Positions 34,370-43,398 are shown, counted from the first letter of the stretch. The stretch is DNA of 51,577 bases from Thermus caldifontis (GCF_003336745.1 NZ_KZ851835.1:14164-65740); one strand, 5' to 3'. The notes: generated by a model from the sequence alone, not told the origin. Made by a program: numbers and translations.

Positions 34370-35457
34370 GGTGAGGGACGCCCCAGCATCCGCACCTGGA
34401 AGGCCCTTAGGAGGTCGGTTTTGCTGAGGATGCCCACAAGGCGGCCTTCTTCCATCACCAGGGCCCGGGCATACCCCTGTTCCGCCATGCGCTCCATGGC
34501 GGTGAGGGCGTCCTCCTCGGGGGAAAGGACCAGGGGCTCTTTGAGGTAGTGGACCACCGGGGCCACGGGGTTGGCGCCCTCCAGCCCCTCGAGGCCCACC
34601 ACCCCCAAAACCTGCCCCTCCTCCACCACGGGGAAGCCGGAAACCTTGTGGACCAAGGCCAGGCTCAAGACCTCCTGGACGGGAAGGGAGGGGGGGATGA
34701 CCAAGGGTTCTGGGGTCATGAGGTCCTTGACCTTGAGCCCACTTAGCGCCTGGGCCAGGAGGGTGGCCTCCACCTCGGCCCTCGAGGCCATGTACACGAA
34801 AAAGGCGATGAGGATCAGGAAGGGATTGAAGACCACCAAACCGAATAGCCCCAGGGCCCAGGCCACCGCCTGGCTTAAGGCCAGGGCCTGCCGGGTGGCC
34901 TGGAGGTAGGGTTTCCTAAAGGCCAGCAGCGCCCGGTAAACCCGCCCCCCATCCAGGGGCAGGGCGGGGAGGAGGTTGAAAAGCCCCAGCATCAGGTTCA
35001 CCAAGGCCAGGTAGTGGGTGAGAAAGCCCATGGCTCCAGCCTCCAGGCGGGCCAGGCGGAAAAGGAGGGCCAGGGCAAAACTCACCGCGGGGCCCGCCAG
35101 GGCCACCCAGAGCTCCTTTTTGGGTTCTTGGGGGACGCGCTCCATCTGGGCCACGCCTCCTAAAAGCCAGAGGGTGATGCGCTTGGTCTCAATGCCAAAG
35201 CGCCGGGCGGTGAGGGCATCGCCTAGCTCGTGCAGGAGCACGGAGAAAAAAAGACCCAAGGCGGCCAAAAGGCCCAGGAGAAAGGGCCACGGGCCCTGGA
35301 GGAGGCCGGGGTCTTCCGGCAGGCCAAAAAGCTCCAGGTAGATGGGCAGGTTACTCCCAATGAGGAAGGCCAAAAGGGGCAGGATCAGGAGAAGGGAAAG
35401 GTCCAGCTGGATGGGGATCCCCAGGATGCGGAAAAGGGTTAGGCCGCGCTGGAACAT
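34366..35457 (-). CDS. M50 (site-2) protease-like membrane protein with two CBS domains, altered HExxH
   Basis: A 363-residue multi-pass membrane protein of the SpoIVFB/S2P-CBS type. The membrane part (about 1-230) contains the motif position H76-E77-L-G-D80: the second metal-binding His of HExxH is Asp. The distal LDG motif (NLLPALPLDGGRV, D169) is intact. Two CBS domains follow (about 245-299 and 300-357), ending GILSKTDLLRAFQ, which may sense nucleotides. Asp can bind zinc, so activity may be changed, not lost. ATG 35457 has TATACT six bases upstream. It is divergent from an MFS transporter. Confidence 0.85.
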   Translation of the reverse strand: MFQRGLTLFRILGIPIQLDLSLLLILPLLAFLIGSNLPIYLELFGLPEDPGLLQGPWPFLLGLLAALGLFFSVLLHELGDALTARRFGIETKRITLWLLGGVAQMERVPQEPKKELWVALAGPAVSFALALLFRLARLEAGAMGFLTHYLALVNLMLGLFNLLPALPLDGGRVYRALLAFRKPYLQATRQALALSQAVAWALGLFGLVVFNPFLILIAFFVYMASRAEVEATLLAQALSGLKVKDLMTPEPLVIPPSLPVQEVLSLALVHKVSGFPVVEEGQVLGVVGLEGLEGANPVAPVVHYLKEPLVLSPEEDALTAMERMAEQGYARALVMEEGRLVGILSKTDLLRAFQVRMLGRPSP

Positions 35458-35527
35458 GCACCAAGTATAGACGCGGGCCCCGGGAAGGCCTTGATAATGA
35501 CCGGTCAGTCAGCCTTAGGATAGGGGG
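35458..35527. promoter_or_regulatory. Divergent control region of the M50 protease and MFS genes
   Basis: Minus strand: TATACT (35469-35464), six bases before ATG 35457. Plus strand: TTGATA (35491-35496) and TAGGAT (35516-35521), spaced by 19 bases, six bases before GTG 35528. Between the plus-strand elements lies the perfect 10-bp palindrome TGACCGGTCA (35498-35507), followed by an extra half-site GTCAGTCA. This arrangement suits a TetR-type repressor of the exporter. Confidence 0.6.
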
Positions 35528-36724
35528 GTGCTGGCCCTGGCCCTCCTCAAAGACCCCCTCTACCGCTCCTACTGGCTCGCCCTTTTCACCTCCCAGATGG
35601 GCACCTGGATGCAGGCGGCGGCCCAGGCCTGGCTGGTCCTTCTCCTTACGGGAAGCGCCGAACGGCTTGGGCTGGTGGTGGCCTTGCAGTTCCTGCCCTC
35701 TTTGCTCTTCTCCCTTCCCGCTGGGGTTTTAGCGGACCGGTACCCCAAGCGGAACCTCCTCCTTTTCACCCAGGGGGGCATGATGCTCCTGGCCCTTATC
35801 ATGGCCCTTTTCATCCTCATGGGATGGGTGCGCTACGGCCACGTGCTCCTCTTCGCCTTCCTCTATGGGGCCCTGAACGCCATGGACCTTCCCGTGCGCC
35901 AAAGCTTCACCGTGGAGCTGGCGGGCCGGGACCGCTACCCCGGGGCCATCGCCTTAAACTCCTTCGGTTTCAACCTGAGCCGGCTATTGGGGCCAGCCCT
36001 GGCCGGGGTCTTGATCGCCCTTTTCGGCGTGGGGGTGGCCTATCTGGCCAACGCCCTTTCCTTTCTGCCCCTTCTGTGGGTCCTCCGTCAGGTGCCCCCC
36101 GGTTCCAGGGGCGAGGAGGGGGATGGCCGCTGGTGGCGGGAAGCCCAGGAAGGCGTGCGGTTTGTCCTCCAGCATCCCCTGGTGCGCCGGGTGGTGGGGC
36201 TGGTGCTGTTTGCCAGCCTTCTGGGGATGAACTTCCAGACCCTGGTGCCCGCCTATGCCCGGTTGGTGCTGGGTCTTTCCGCCACCGGGTATGGGGCCTT
36301 GCTTTCCAGCGTGGGGCTTGGCGCCTTGGGGGCGGCCTTGGTCATGGCCTTTACCGGTAAGCCCAAGCCAAGGAGGCTACTTCTAGGGGTCTTTCTCCTT
36401 TCCTTGGCGCATCTCGGCCTTTACCTGCCCCAGGCCTCCTTGGCCTCTTTCTTTTTGGCCCTGGGGGGGTTTGGCATGATCTCCGTGCTCATCAACGCCA
36501 ATACCCTGGTGCAGCTTTCCGTGCCCGACCGGATCCGGGGCCGGGTCATGGCGGTGTACAGCCTGGTGATGCTGGGAACCGGGCCTTTGGGGGCTTACCT
36601 CACCGGCTTCCTTTTTGAACATCTGGGAGGACGGCTGGCCGCCTTGGTCCTGGGGGGAGCCGTGCTCCTGGTGGGCCTGTACCAGCTGCGTGCCTGGCCT
36701 ACGGAGCCCAGTCCTCCGGCCTAG
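35528..36724 (+). CDS. Major facilitator superfamily exporter (EntS/DHA3-like)
   Basis: A 398-residue protein with twelve predicted transmembrane helices. Family blocks are [26 protein letters not shown], the loop 2-3 motif [56 protein letters not shown] and [13 protein letters not shown]. This pattern is that of the enterobactin-exporter-like DHA3 group, often linked to multidrug or siderophore export; the substrate is unknown. It starts with GTG, six bases after TAGGAT. Its last 26 bases overlap the convergent wecB gene. Confidence 0.88.
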   Translation: MLALALLKDPLYRSYWLALFTSQMGTWMQAAAQAWLVLLLTGSAERLGLVVALQFLPSLLFSLPAGVLADRYPKRNLLLFTQGGMMLLALIMALFILMGWVRYGHVLLFAFLYGALNAMDLPVRQSFTVELAGRDRYPGAIALNSFGFNLSRLLGPALAGVLIALFGVGVAYLANALSFLPLLWVLRQVPPGSRGEEGDGRWWREAQEGVRFVLQHPLVRRVVGLVLFASLLGMNFQTLVPAYARLVLGLSATGYGALLSSVGLGALGAALVMAFTGKPKPRRLLLGVFLLSLAHLGLYLPQASLASFFLALGGFGMISVLINANTLVQLSVPDRIRGRVMAVYSLVMLGTGPLGAYLTGFLFEHLGGRLAALVLGGAVLLVGLYQLRAWPTEPSPPA

Positions 36725-37817
36725 GCCCGAGGCCCAAGCGCCAGGCCACCCCTTGGGCTACCCGGACTCCCGCCCTGCCGTCCCCATAGGGGTTTTTGGC
36801 CTGGCGCATGCGGGCCAGTTCCTCTGGGTTTCGCAAAAGCCCCGCCACCACCCGGTATACCCTTTCGGGATCCGTGCCCGCCAGCTTGAGGATGCCCGCT
36901 TCCAGGCCTTCCGGCCTTTCCGTCACGTTCCTGAGCACCACCACGGGAACCCCCAAGGCGGCCCCTTCCTCCTGCAGCCCCCCGGAGTCGGTGACGAGAA
37001 GGAGGCTTTCCCGCATGAGGGCGGCCATGGGCCCGTAGTCCAGGGGGTCTAGAAGGAGAAAGTTGTTCACCCCCTTCAGCACTGGGTAAACCGCCTCCCG
37101 CACCACGGGGTTCAGGTGCACGGGGTAGACGAAGGTGAGGTGGGGAAAGGCCTCGGCCACCTTCCTTAAGGCCCGGGCCAGCTCGGAAAGGATGGGCCAG
37201 TTCTCCCGACGGTGCATGGTGACGGTCACGTAGGGCCCCGGAGGAAGTCCTTGGGGAAGCTGGCCTAGCCGGGCGGCCAAGAGCACGGCATCCACCCCCG
37301 TCTGGCCGGTGACCAGGATGGTTTCCGGGGGCTTGCCTTCCCTCAACAGGTTCTCCCGCGCCAGCGGGGTGGGGGCGAAGTCCAGGTCGGTGAGGGCGTC
37401 GGTGAGGCGACGGTTGGCCTCCTCGGGGAAGGGTTCCTTGAGGTTGCCACTCCTTAAGCCCGCCTCCACATGCCCCACGGGAAGCCCCACCAGAAAGGCG
37501 GCCCAGGCCACGGCGAAGGTGGTGAGGGTGTCCCCATGGACCAGGACGTAGTCCGCCCGCATCTCCTCCAGGGCCCTTGCTGCCTGGGGCAGGATGCGGG
37601 CCGCCAGGTCGGGCAAAGCCTGGCGTTCTTGCATCACGTCCAGGTTCCTGTCCTCTTGGATGCCAAAAAGCCCCAAGGCCTGCCTGAGTTGTTCCCGGTG
37701 CTGGCCGGTGAGGAGGACCAGGGGTTTGATATGGGGGTGCTCCTTGAGGGCCAGGTAGACCGGGGCCATCTTGGTGGCCTCGGGCCGCGTGCCAAAGGCT
37801 AGGACTACCCGCTTCAT
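36699..37817 (-). CDS. wecB: UDP-N-acetylglucosamine 2-epimerase (non-hydrolysing)
   Basis: A 372-residue cytosolic enzyme converting UDP-GlcNAc to UDP-ManNAc for surface polysaccharides. Visible blocks are [75 protein letters not shown], and the UDP-binding [29 protein letters not shown]. The length is standard. It starts one base after the stop of the glycosyl-1-phosphate transferase gene, so it is the last gene of an upp-wecA-like-wecB operon. Confidence 0.93.
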   Translation of the reverse strand: MKRVVLAFGTRPEATKMAPVYLALKEHPHIKPLVLLTGQHREQLRQALGLFGIQEDRNLDVMQERQALPDLAARILPQAARALEEMRADYVLVHGDTLTTFAVAWAAFLVGLPVGHVEAGLRSGNLKEPFPEEANRRLTDALTDLDFAPTPLARENLLREGKPPETILVTGQTGVDAVLLAARLGQLPQGLPPGPYVTVTMHRRENWPILSELARALRKVAEAFPHLTFVYPVHLNPVVREAVYPVLKGVNNFLLLDPLDYGPMAALMRESLLLVTDSGGLQEEGAALGVPVVVLRNVTERPEGLEAGILKLAGTDPERVYRVVAGLLRNPEELARMRQAKNPYGDGRAGVRVAQGVAWRLGLGPRPEDWAP

Positions 37818-37818
37818 G

Positions 37819-38907
37819 CTATTCTACCCCCCTCCAAAGGGCCCTTAAGCGGCGGTAGGTCACCCAGCCCAGGCCCGAGACCGTGGCCAGGAGGCTTGCC
37901 AGGATGGCCTCCTTGGGCATGCCCAGATAGGCCATGGCCAGGAGGTTGAAGAGGAGGGCTAGGCCCCAAAGGAGAAAGGCCACCCGCCTTTGCGAAAGCC
38001 CTCGGGCGAGAAGCCGGTGGTGGATGTGGTCCTTGCCCGGGGTGGAAAGGGGGTTTTGCCGCCTTAAGAGCCTTCGCACCACCACCTGGGTGGTGTCCAG
38101 GATGGGCAGGAGGAGGAAGAGGGCGGGCGGCAAGAGACCTAAAAAGGTGGTGAGCTTTAGGTTGCCCAGAAGGGCGGTGGCCGCCAGGGTGTAGCCCAGG
38201 AAGTAGGCCCCGGCATCCCCCAGGATGATGCGGCTGGGGTGCAGGTTGTGCCGCAGAAAGCCTAAGGCGGCCCCGGCCAGGGCCGCCAGGACCAGGGTGC
38301 CCGCCGCCCAGTAGGGAAACTGGGCGCTGACGAAAAGGAGGCTCATGGCGCTGATGTAGGCGATGCCCCCAGCCAAGCCGTCCAAGCCGTCCATCAGGTT
38401 CAAGGCGTTGGTAATGCCCACCACCCAAAGCCAGGTGAGGAAAAGCCCCAAGGCGGGGTCCAAAGGGGTGCCGAAGGCGGCCTCAAACCGCACCCCCACC
38501 GCCATGAGGAGAAGGGCCGCCAAAGTTTGGGCGAAGAGGCGGAAAAGGGGAGGAAGGCCGAACTGGTCATCGATGAATCCCACCAGCACCAGCCAGGCTC
38601 CCCCAAGCAGGATGGCAAGGATCTGGATAAGAACGTGCTCCACCAGGATAGGCCTTAGGAAGGCCGCCACCACCAGGGCCAAGACCACGCCCGCATAGAC
38701 CGCAAGGCCCCCGGCGTTGGGCAGGGGCTCCCGGTTGAGGCGCCTTTCGTTGGGCATGTCCGCCCACCCTACCTTGAGGGCGAAGCGGCGCACCTGGGGC
38801 AGGAAGCGCCAGGTAAAGAAGAGGGCCAGGAGGAAGACAAAGGCCACCGTGAGCCAGCCGGTGCCCCCGGGCTCCGCCACCCCGATTTTCCTAAGGAGTT
38901 CCGTCAT
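37819..38907 (-). CDS. Undecaprenyl-phosphate N-acetylhexosamine-1-phosphate transferase (WecA/TagO/MraY family)
   Basis: A 362-residue integral membrane enzyme starting lipid-linked polysaccharide synthesis by moving GlcNAc-1-P to undecaprenyl phosphate. It shows [39 protein letters not shown] with the DD pair, [15 protein letters not shown] (the Asp-rich catalytic loop), [11 protein letters not shown], and the cytoplasmic [15 protein letters not shown] (His motif of the WecA type). WecA-type, not MraY, is judged from that His motif and the wecB neighbour. ATG 38907 is preferred over the longer frame to 39060, because it overlaps the upp stop (ATGA). Confidence 0.88.
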   Translation of the reverse strand: MTELLRKIGVAEPGGTGWLTVAFVFLLALFFTWRFLPQVRRFALKVGWADMPNERRLNREPLPNAGGLAVYAGVVLALVVAAFLRPILVEHVLIQILAILLGGAWLVLVGFIDDQFGLPPLFRLFAQTLAALLLMAVGVRFEAAFGTPLDPALGLFLTWLWVVGITNALNLMDGLDGLAGGIAYISAMSLLFVSAQFPYWAAGTLVLAALAGAALGFLRHNLHPSRIILGDAGAYFLGYTLAATALLGNLKLTTFLGLLPPALFLLLPILDTTQVVVRRLLRRQNPLSTPGKDHIHHRLLARGLSQRRVAFLLWGLALLFNLLAMAYLGMPKEAILASLLATVSGLGWVTYRRLRALWRGVE

Positions 38908-39530
38908 TTGGTCCCGTAGATGCGGTCTCCGGCATCCCCCAGGCCGGGGACGATGTAACCGTGGTCGTTCAGGCGCTGGTCGATGGCGGCCACCACCACC
39001 TCGGTGTCGGGGTGGTCCTGGGCGATGCGCTCCAGGCCCTCGGGGGCGGCGATAAGGCACATGAGCTTAATCCCCGTGGCCCCCTTTTCCTTAAGGAGGG
39101 AGAGGGCCCGGCTGGCGCTGCCTCCCGTGGCCAGCATGGGGTCCAGGAGGAAGACCCGGCGCTCGTGGATGTCGGGGGGAAGCTTGGCGTAGTACTGGAC
39201 GGGCTTGAGGGACTCGGGGTCCCGGTAGAGGCCGATGTGCCCCACGCGGGCATGGGGCACCAGCTTGAGGATGCCCTCCACCATGACCAGTCCAGCCCGC
39301 AAAATGGCCACCAGGGCCAGCTTCTTCCCGGAAAGCACCTTGACCCGGGCGGGGGCCACGGGGGTTTCCACCTCTGTCTCCGTGAGTTCCAGGTCCCGCA
39401 TGGCCTCGTAGGCCATGAGAAGGGATACCTCCTCGGCCAGTTCGCGGAAGTCCTTGGCGCCCGTGCGCCCGTCGCGAAGGTGGGCCAGCTTGTGCTGGAC
39501 CAGGGGGTGGTCCACCAGGGTGATCCTCAT
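38904..39530 (-). CDS. upp: Uracil phosphoribosyltransferase
   Basis: A 208-residue salvage enzyme making UMP from uracil and PRPP. It shows [51 protein letters not shown], the PRPP loop [14 protein letters not shown], and the uracil-binding C-terminus [17 protein letters not shown]. The length is the usual 208. It is the first gene of an operon with two UDP-sugar or polyprenyl-sugar genes, which would tie UMP supply to UDP-GlcNAc use; that link is an inference. ATG 39530 has TAGGCT seven bases upstream. Confidence 0.96.
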   Translation of the reverse strand: MRITLVDHPLVQHKLAHLRDGRTGAKDFRELAEEVSLLMAYEAMRDLELTETEVETPVAPARVKVLSGKKLALVAILRAGLVMVEGILKLVPHARVGHIGLYRDPESLKPVQYYAKLPPDIHERRVFLLDPMLATGGSASRALSLLKEKGATGIKLMCLIAAPEGLERIAQDHPDTEVVVAAIDQRLNDHGYIVPGLGDAGDRIYGTK

Positions 39531-39543
39531 CCCCCAAAGCCTA
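39531..39543 (-). promoter_or_regulatory. Start-proximal -10 of upp
   Basis: On the minus strand TAGGCT (39543-39538) precedes seven bases and the upp ATG. It overlaps the stop codon of the APH-like gene. The GGGGG before the ATG might also serve as a ribosome site. Confidence 0.4.
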
Positions 39544-40392
39544 ACATGCCCGGTTTCTTGGGGGAAAGCAGTCCTGGAAGAAGCCCAGGGCCCGGGGAAG
39601 CTTTTCTTTTAGGGCCTCGAGGAACCCCTCGGGCCTTTTGCTGCGGAACCAATGGAGGTCGTGGAGGTAGGTAAGGGGTACGTAAAAGGCCAGTCGCTCC
39701 CGTACCTCCCTTGGGTAGAAGCGCGCCAGGCGGAAGAGGACCTTCCGGGCGGTTTCCTCTCCCAAAAGGTCTAGGCTTCCCGTCTTGAGGAGAGCCAGGT
39801 CCCGGGCGGGATCGTCGCCGCCGGAGCGGACCCAGTCCACCAGGAGCACCTCGGGGCCTTCCTGGAAAGGGCCCTCCGGCACCTTGAGGAGGAGGTTTCC
39901 TGCCCAGGCATCCCGGTGGCAAAAGCGACGCTCTACCCCTGCCGCCATGCCCACTTCCCGCTTTAGGGCTTGGATCAGGGAGCGGGCTTCGGGTATCTCG
40001 TGGAGGCTTTCGGCGAATAGCTCAAGTCGTTCCAGAAGCTCCTGGCGGTCCACGTAGCCGGGCTCGGGCAGGCGGTGGAGGGAAAGGAAGAGGTGGGAAA
40101 GGGCGGCCAGGGCTTTGGGGGTAAAGGACTTGGGGGTAAAGGGTTCTCCCGGGAAGCGGCGGGTGATGAGGACCCCGTGCCCTGCCACCTGGGCCACCCC
40201 CAGCACAAAGCTCCCCAGGCCTGCCCGGGCCATCCTGTGGGCCTCGAGGGCCGCCAGATGGGCTTCCTTTGGGCGGTACACCTTGTAGACCTTGTCTCCA
40301 TCCGTGTACACCCGGGCTTCAAAGCCGCCCAGAGGGGTAAGGCGTGGAAGGAGTTCGGGGGGAAGGAGGCCCTTCAGGGCCGAAACCGCCAC
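39541..40392 (-). CDS. Aminoglycoside phosphotransferase-like kinase (APH family)
   Basis: A 283-residue protein-kinase-fold enzyme. The catalytic loop [13 protein letters not shown] (H159, D161, N166) and the metal motif [19 protein letters not shown] (D186) are intact; the N-lobe has [21 protein letters not shown] with the likely ATP Lys. This pattern covers antibiotic, choline, fructosamine and homoserine kinases, so the substrate is unknown and resistance should not be assumed. The frame is open to 40914, but that part lies over the divergent radical SAM gene. GTG 40392, seven bases after TAGAAT, is the best start. The gene ends 10 bases before upp. Confidence 0.78.
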   Translation of the reverse strand: MAVSALKGLLPPELLPRLTPLGGFEARVYTDGDKVYKVYRPKEAHLAALEAHRMARAGLGSFVLGVAQVAGHGVLITRRFPGEPFTPKSFTPKALAALSHLFLSLHRLPEPGYVDRQELLERLELFAESLHEIPEARSLIQALKREVGMAAGVERRFCHRDAWAGNLLLKVPEGPFQEGPEVLLVDWVRSGGDDPARDLALLKTGSLDLLGEETARKVLFRLARFYPREVRERLAFYVPLTYLHDLHWFRSKRPEGFLEALKEKLPRALGFFQDCFPPRNRAC

Positions 40393-40449
40393 GGGCTCTA
40401 TTCTAACGGCCCTCCCCCCTTGGAAGCCGCCATCGGCTAACCTGGGCTC
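40393..40449. promoter_or_regulatory. Divergent promoter region, APH-like and radical SAM genes
   Basis: The minus strand has TAGAAT (40405-40400) seven bases before GTG 40392. The plus strand has TAACCT (40438-40443) six bases before GTG 40450. Both predict leaderless messages. No palindrome of note is seen in the 57 bases. Confidence 0.45.
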
Positions 40450-41523
40450 GTGGAGCTTCTTCGCCTCGAGGCCACGGTCCTCTCCTTGGGGGATCGGGTC
40501 CTTTCCTTTGACCGGGAGGGCCGGCCCTACCACTACTTCCGCCGGGGGCTCACCTACAAGCGGTCGCTGGATGGGAGCCTGCACCTCCGTTACCGGGAGG
40601 AAGCGAGGAAAAGGCACCGCTTGGGGGAAAGGGAGGCCCTGGAGGTCTACGGGGAAATCCTGGAGCTGGCGGACGCCCACCTGCAAGACCCCGTGCGCCG
40701 GGCCGAGGTCCTCCGTTGGACCCCCGAGGCGCTTCTGGACCCCACCCCCTACCGGAGGGCCTACGCCTGGCCCGTGAGCATCCTTCCCCCGGATGCCTAC
40801 CTCTCCGTGGTCCTCCAGGCCACCACGGGATGCACCTGGAACCGGTGCGCCTTCTGCTCCTTCTACCAGGACCGCCCCTTTCAAAAACGAAGCCCGGAGG
40901 CTTTCCGGGAGCATGTGGAGCGGGTGTTGGAGCTACTGGGCAAGGGAAGGCTTTTGCGGAAGGGGGTTTTCCTGGGGGATGGCAATGCCCTGGCCTTAGG
41001 CGAGCCCCTTCTTCCCCTTCTGGAAGAGGTCCGCCGGACCTTTCCTGGGGAACCCATCCTGGGTTTTTTGGACCTTTTCACCGGGCTTAAGAAGGAGGTT
41101 TCTTGGTGGTTAAGGCTTCGGGACCTGGGGCTTAGGCGGGTCTATATCGGTCTGGAGACGGGACACGCTCCCCTCTTGGCCCTCCTCAATAAGCCTGGGC
41201 ATCCAAGGGAGGCCCTGTCCTTGGTGCGGAGCCTAAAGGAGGCCGGATTTTCCTTGGGGGTGATCCTCATGGTGGGGGCAGGGGGCGTGGCCTATGCCGA
41301 GGCCCACCGCCAGGAAAGCCTGGCGCTTTTGGCCGAGCTCCCCTTGGGTCGGGGGGATGTGGTCTACCTGTCCCCCTTCCAGGAGGAACCCGGCACTCCT
41401 TACGCCGCCTTGGGCCTCGAGGCCCTTCCCGATGTGGAGGCGGAGCTAGCCGCCTGGGCTCAGGGGCTACGCCGGATGGGGCTAAGGGCGGCCCGGTACG
41501 ACATCCGGGAGTTCCTCTACTAG
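40450..41523 (+). CDS. Radical SAM protein with CX4CX2C cluster motif
   Basis: A 357-residue protein. The cluster motif is C128-TWNR-C133-AF-C136 in TTGCTWNRCAFCSFYQDRPF, with four residues between the first two Cys where most radical SAM enzymes have three. Further blocks are FLGDGNALALGEPLL, GFLDLFTGLKKEVSWWLRLRDLGLRRVYIGLETGHAPLLALLNKPG and VILMVGAGG, matching the GGE-like, SPASM-free core of COG1032/HemN-like proteins. The N-terminal 110 residues are a family-specific extension. The reaction is unknown. It starts with GTG and is followed after 15 bases by a small unknown gene. Confidence 0.8.
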   Translation: MELLRLEATVLSLGDRVLSFDREGRPYHYFRRGLTYKRSLDGSLHLRYREEARKRHRLGEREALEVYGEILELADAHLQDPVRRAEVLRWTPEALLDPTPYRRAYAWPVSILPPDAYLSVVLQATTGCTWNRCAFCSFYQDRPFQKRSPEAFREHVERVLELLGKGRLLRKGVFLGDGNALALGEPLLPLLEEVRRTFPGEPILGFLDLFTGLKKEVSWWLRLRDLGLRRVYIGLETGHAPLLALLNKPGHPREALSLVRSLKEAGFSLGVILMVGAGGVAYAEAHRQESLALLAELPLGRGDVVYLSPFQEEPGTPYAALGLEALPDVEAELAAWAQGLRRMGLRAARYDIREFLY

Positions 41524-41525
41524 GG

Positions 41526-41538
41526 TATACTTGGGACC
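41526..41538 (+). promoter_or_regulatory. Start-proximal -10 of the small unknown gene
   Basis: TATACT (41526-41531) stands seven bases before ATG 41539, directly after the radical SAM stop. It predicts a separate leaderless transcript in addition to read-through. Confidence 0.5.
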
Positions 41539-41928
41539 ATGAGCGCCGCGCACGAACGGGAACTCTACGAGGCCTGGGTGGAGCTCCTTTCCTGGATGCG
41601 GGAGTATGCCCAGGAGAAGGGGGTCCGGTTTGAGAAGGAGGCGGACTTCCCCGACTTCATCTACCGCATGGAGCGCCCCTATGACCTTCCCACCACCATC
41701 ATGACCGCCTCCCTTTCCGACGCCCTGGGGGAGCCCTTTTTATTGGCGGATGTGTCCCCGCGCCACGCCAAGCTGAAACGGATTGGCCTCCGGCTTCCCC
41801 GGGCCCACGTCCACCTGCACGCCCACTATGAGCCCGGGAGGGGCTTGGTGACCGGCAAAATCCCCCTCACCAAGGAGCGTTTCTTCGCCTTGGCCGACCG
41901 GGCGCGGGAAGCCTTGGCCTTCGCCTAG
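41539..41928 (+). CDS. Conserved-looking protein of unknown function
   Basis: A 129-residue soluble protein that I do not recognise. It is charged, with an N-terminal amphipathic helix (HERELYEAWVELLSWMREYAQ), then MERPYDLPTTIMTASLSDALGEPFLLADVSP, RLPRAHVHLHAHYEPG with three spaced His, and an Arg/Ala-rich C-terminal helix. There is no signal or membrane segment. The His cluster might bind metal, but no known motif is matched. Codon use is normal for the window. Its stop overlaps the convergent hemW stop by four bases (CTAG). Confidence 0.65.
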   Translation: MSAAHERELYEAWVELLSWMREYAQEKGVRFEKEADFPDFIYRMERPYDLPTTIMTASLSDALGEPFLLADVSPRHAKLKRIGLRLPRAHVHLHAHYEPGRGLVTGKIPLTKERFFALADRAREALAFA

Positions 41929-43028
41929 CCCTCGAGGGCTTCCCATAGCTCCAGCACCACCCGGTGCAGGAGGGGGAGGCCCTTTGGGGTGGGCTTTAGG
42001 CGGGAACCCTCCACCTCCAGATAGCCTTCCTGGGCCAGGTTCCGAGCGGCATCCTCCAGCCTTGGCCGCAAGGGGAGGCCTGTTCTCCTCTCCAAGGCCT
42101 CCACATCCACCCCCTCCCTCAAGCGCAGGCCCAGCATCAGGCTTTCCTTGGCGTGCTCCAGGGGGGAGATGGCCTCCTCCTGGGGGGGTTCCCCTAGGAG
42201 CCAGCGGGGGAGGGGAGGGTTGGTGCGGCGGAAAGCGTAGACGGCTCCCATGCCCGGGTACTGGCCCGTGGCCCCAGGGCCCAAGGCCAGCCAGAAGCCG
42301 TTCCGCCAGTAGACCAGGTTGTGCTGGGCCTCCTCCTTGGGTCTAGCAAAGTTGGAAACCTCGTAGCGCCAAAGGCCGGCTTCCCCCAACACCTCCTCCG
42401 CCCTCTCCATGGCCCAGCCTTCCCTTTCCGGGTCCTCCCCCAAGCCCAAAAGGGCGAAGGGGGTACCCTTCTCCACCTGCAGGGTGTAGGCGGACACGTG
42501 CCCCACCCCTAGGAAGGCGGCCTCCTTTAGGTCCTGTTCCACGTCCTGCATGGGAAGGCCCAGGATGAGGTCCAAGGAAACCCTAAACCCCCCCTCCAAG
42601 GCCAGCTCCACGGCTTTCAGGGCCCCCTTTCGCCCATGGGCCCGGCCCAGAAACTTCAGCACCCGATCCTGGAAGCTTTGCACCCCTAGGGAGAGGCGGT
42701 TGACCCCGAGGTCTTTTAGGAGGGCAAGCCTTTGCTGGTTTAACGTGCCGGGGTTGGCCTCGAGGGTCACCTCTGCATCCGCTTCCAGCTCCCAGGGAAG
42801 GGCCTGGAAAAGGGAGACCAGTTCCCGATCCCGGAGGAAGCTCGGGGTGCCCCCGCCCAGGTAGAGGGTTTTGAGGGGCTGAGGGTGGCTTTCGTGAAGC
42901 CTTTGGGCTTCCTCGCTTAGGCGCTTTAGATAGGCCTCCACCCACCCCGGGCCTCGGCGCACCACGTGAAAGTCGCAGTAGGGGCATAGGGTGGGGCAGA
43001 AGGGGACGTGGAGGTAGAGGCTAGCCAT
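41925..43028 (-). CDS. hemW: Radical SAM haem chaperone / HemN-like protein HemW
   Basis: A 367-residue cytosolic protein. The N-terminus MASLYLHVPFCPTLCPYCDF carries the radical SAM CX3CX2C motif, followed by TLYLGGGTPSFL, ANPGTLNQQRLALLKDLGVNRLSLGVQSFQD, HVSAYTLQVEKGTPF and a C-terminal HemN-type domain with ESLMLGLRLREGVD. It lacks the extended N-terminus of true oxygen-independent coproporphyrinogen oxidase, which supports a HemW haem-chaperone role. ATG 43028 overlaps the HEPN stop by eight bases. The frame to 43166 would overlap the HEPN gene further and adds nonconserved residues. Confidence 0.9.
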   Translation of the reverse strand: MASLYLHVPFCPTLCPYCDFHVVRRGPGWVEAYLKRLSEEAQRLHESHPQPLKTLYLGGGTPSFLRDRELVSLFQALPWELEADAEVTLEANPGTLNQQRLALLKDLGVNRLSLGVQSFQDRVLKFLGRAHGRKGALKAVELALEGGFRVSLDLILGLPMQDVEQDLKEAAFLGVGHVSAYTLQVEKGTPFALLGLGEDPEREGWAMERAEEVLGEAGLWRYEVSNFARPKEEAQHNLVYWRNGFWLALGPGATGQYPGMGAVYAFRRTNPPLPRWLLGEPPQEEAISPLEHAKESLMLGLRLREGVDVEALERRTGLPLRPRLEDAARNLAQEGYLEVEGSRLKPTPKGLPLLHRVVLELWEALEG

Positions 43029-43398
43029 GGCCCTGGGACATGAGGGATTCCACCCAGGCCACCCTTTGTTCCGCAAGTAGGAGGGCCTCCTTCCAATCCT
43101 CTTCCGTGGCTTCGGGGAGATCTCCGGGGTAGCGGCCTGCCACCGCAAAGGGGTTGAGGCGGGCAAGGCCTTCCAGCCTCGGGGGCACGGGAAAATGGGG
43201 ACGGATAAGCTCTAAAAGTCTGCCCAGGTCGTGGGTTCGGGGAAAAGGGATGTTCCAGGCGATGAGGAGGGCTTTGAGGGCTTTTTCTGCAGCCTGCTGG
43301 GCGTCAAAGCAGGGGTCCTCCCAGGCCACCTCCGGGCTGGTCCGCCCCAGACGGGCCCGGGCTAGCCAGGCCCACGGGTCCGAGGTTTCATGCGGCAT
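43021..43398 (-). CDS. HEPN-domain protein (partner of MNT)
   Basis: A 125-residue helical protein of the HEPN family. It shows DAQQAAEKALKALLIAWNIPFPRTHDLGRLLELI, the usual A..QQAAEKALKA…THDL core, followed by LARLNPFAVAGRYPGD. The RNase-type RX4-6H motif of HEPN toxins is not evident, so nuclease activity is doubtful; the family also contains substrate-binding partners of nucleotidyltransferases. It overlaps the MNT gene upstream by 11 bases and hemW downstream by eight. The pair is often called a toxin-antitoxin module. Confidence 0.85.
   Translation of the reverse strand: MPHETSDPWAWLARARLGRTSPEVAWEDPCFDAQQAAEKALKALLIAWNIPFPRTHDLGRLLELIRPHFPVPPRLEGLARLNPFAVAGRYPGDLPEATEEDWKEALLLAEQRVAWVESLMSQGHG

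Noticed and set aside
39541..40392. Antibiotic resistance gene
   Set aside because: The kinase fold and motifs are real, but the family phosphorylates many substrates and the context (upp, radical SAM) does not suggest resistance.
40393..40914. N-terminal extension of the APH-like frame
   Set aside because: It is antisense to the radical SAM gene and shows no kinase features before the glycine-rich region.
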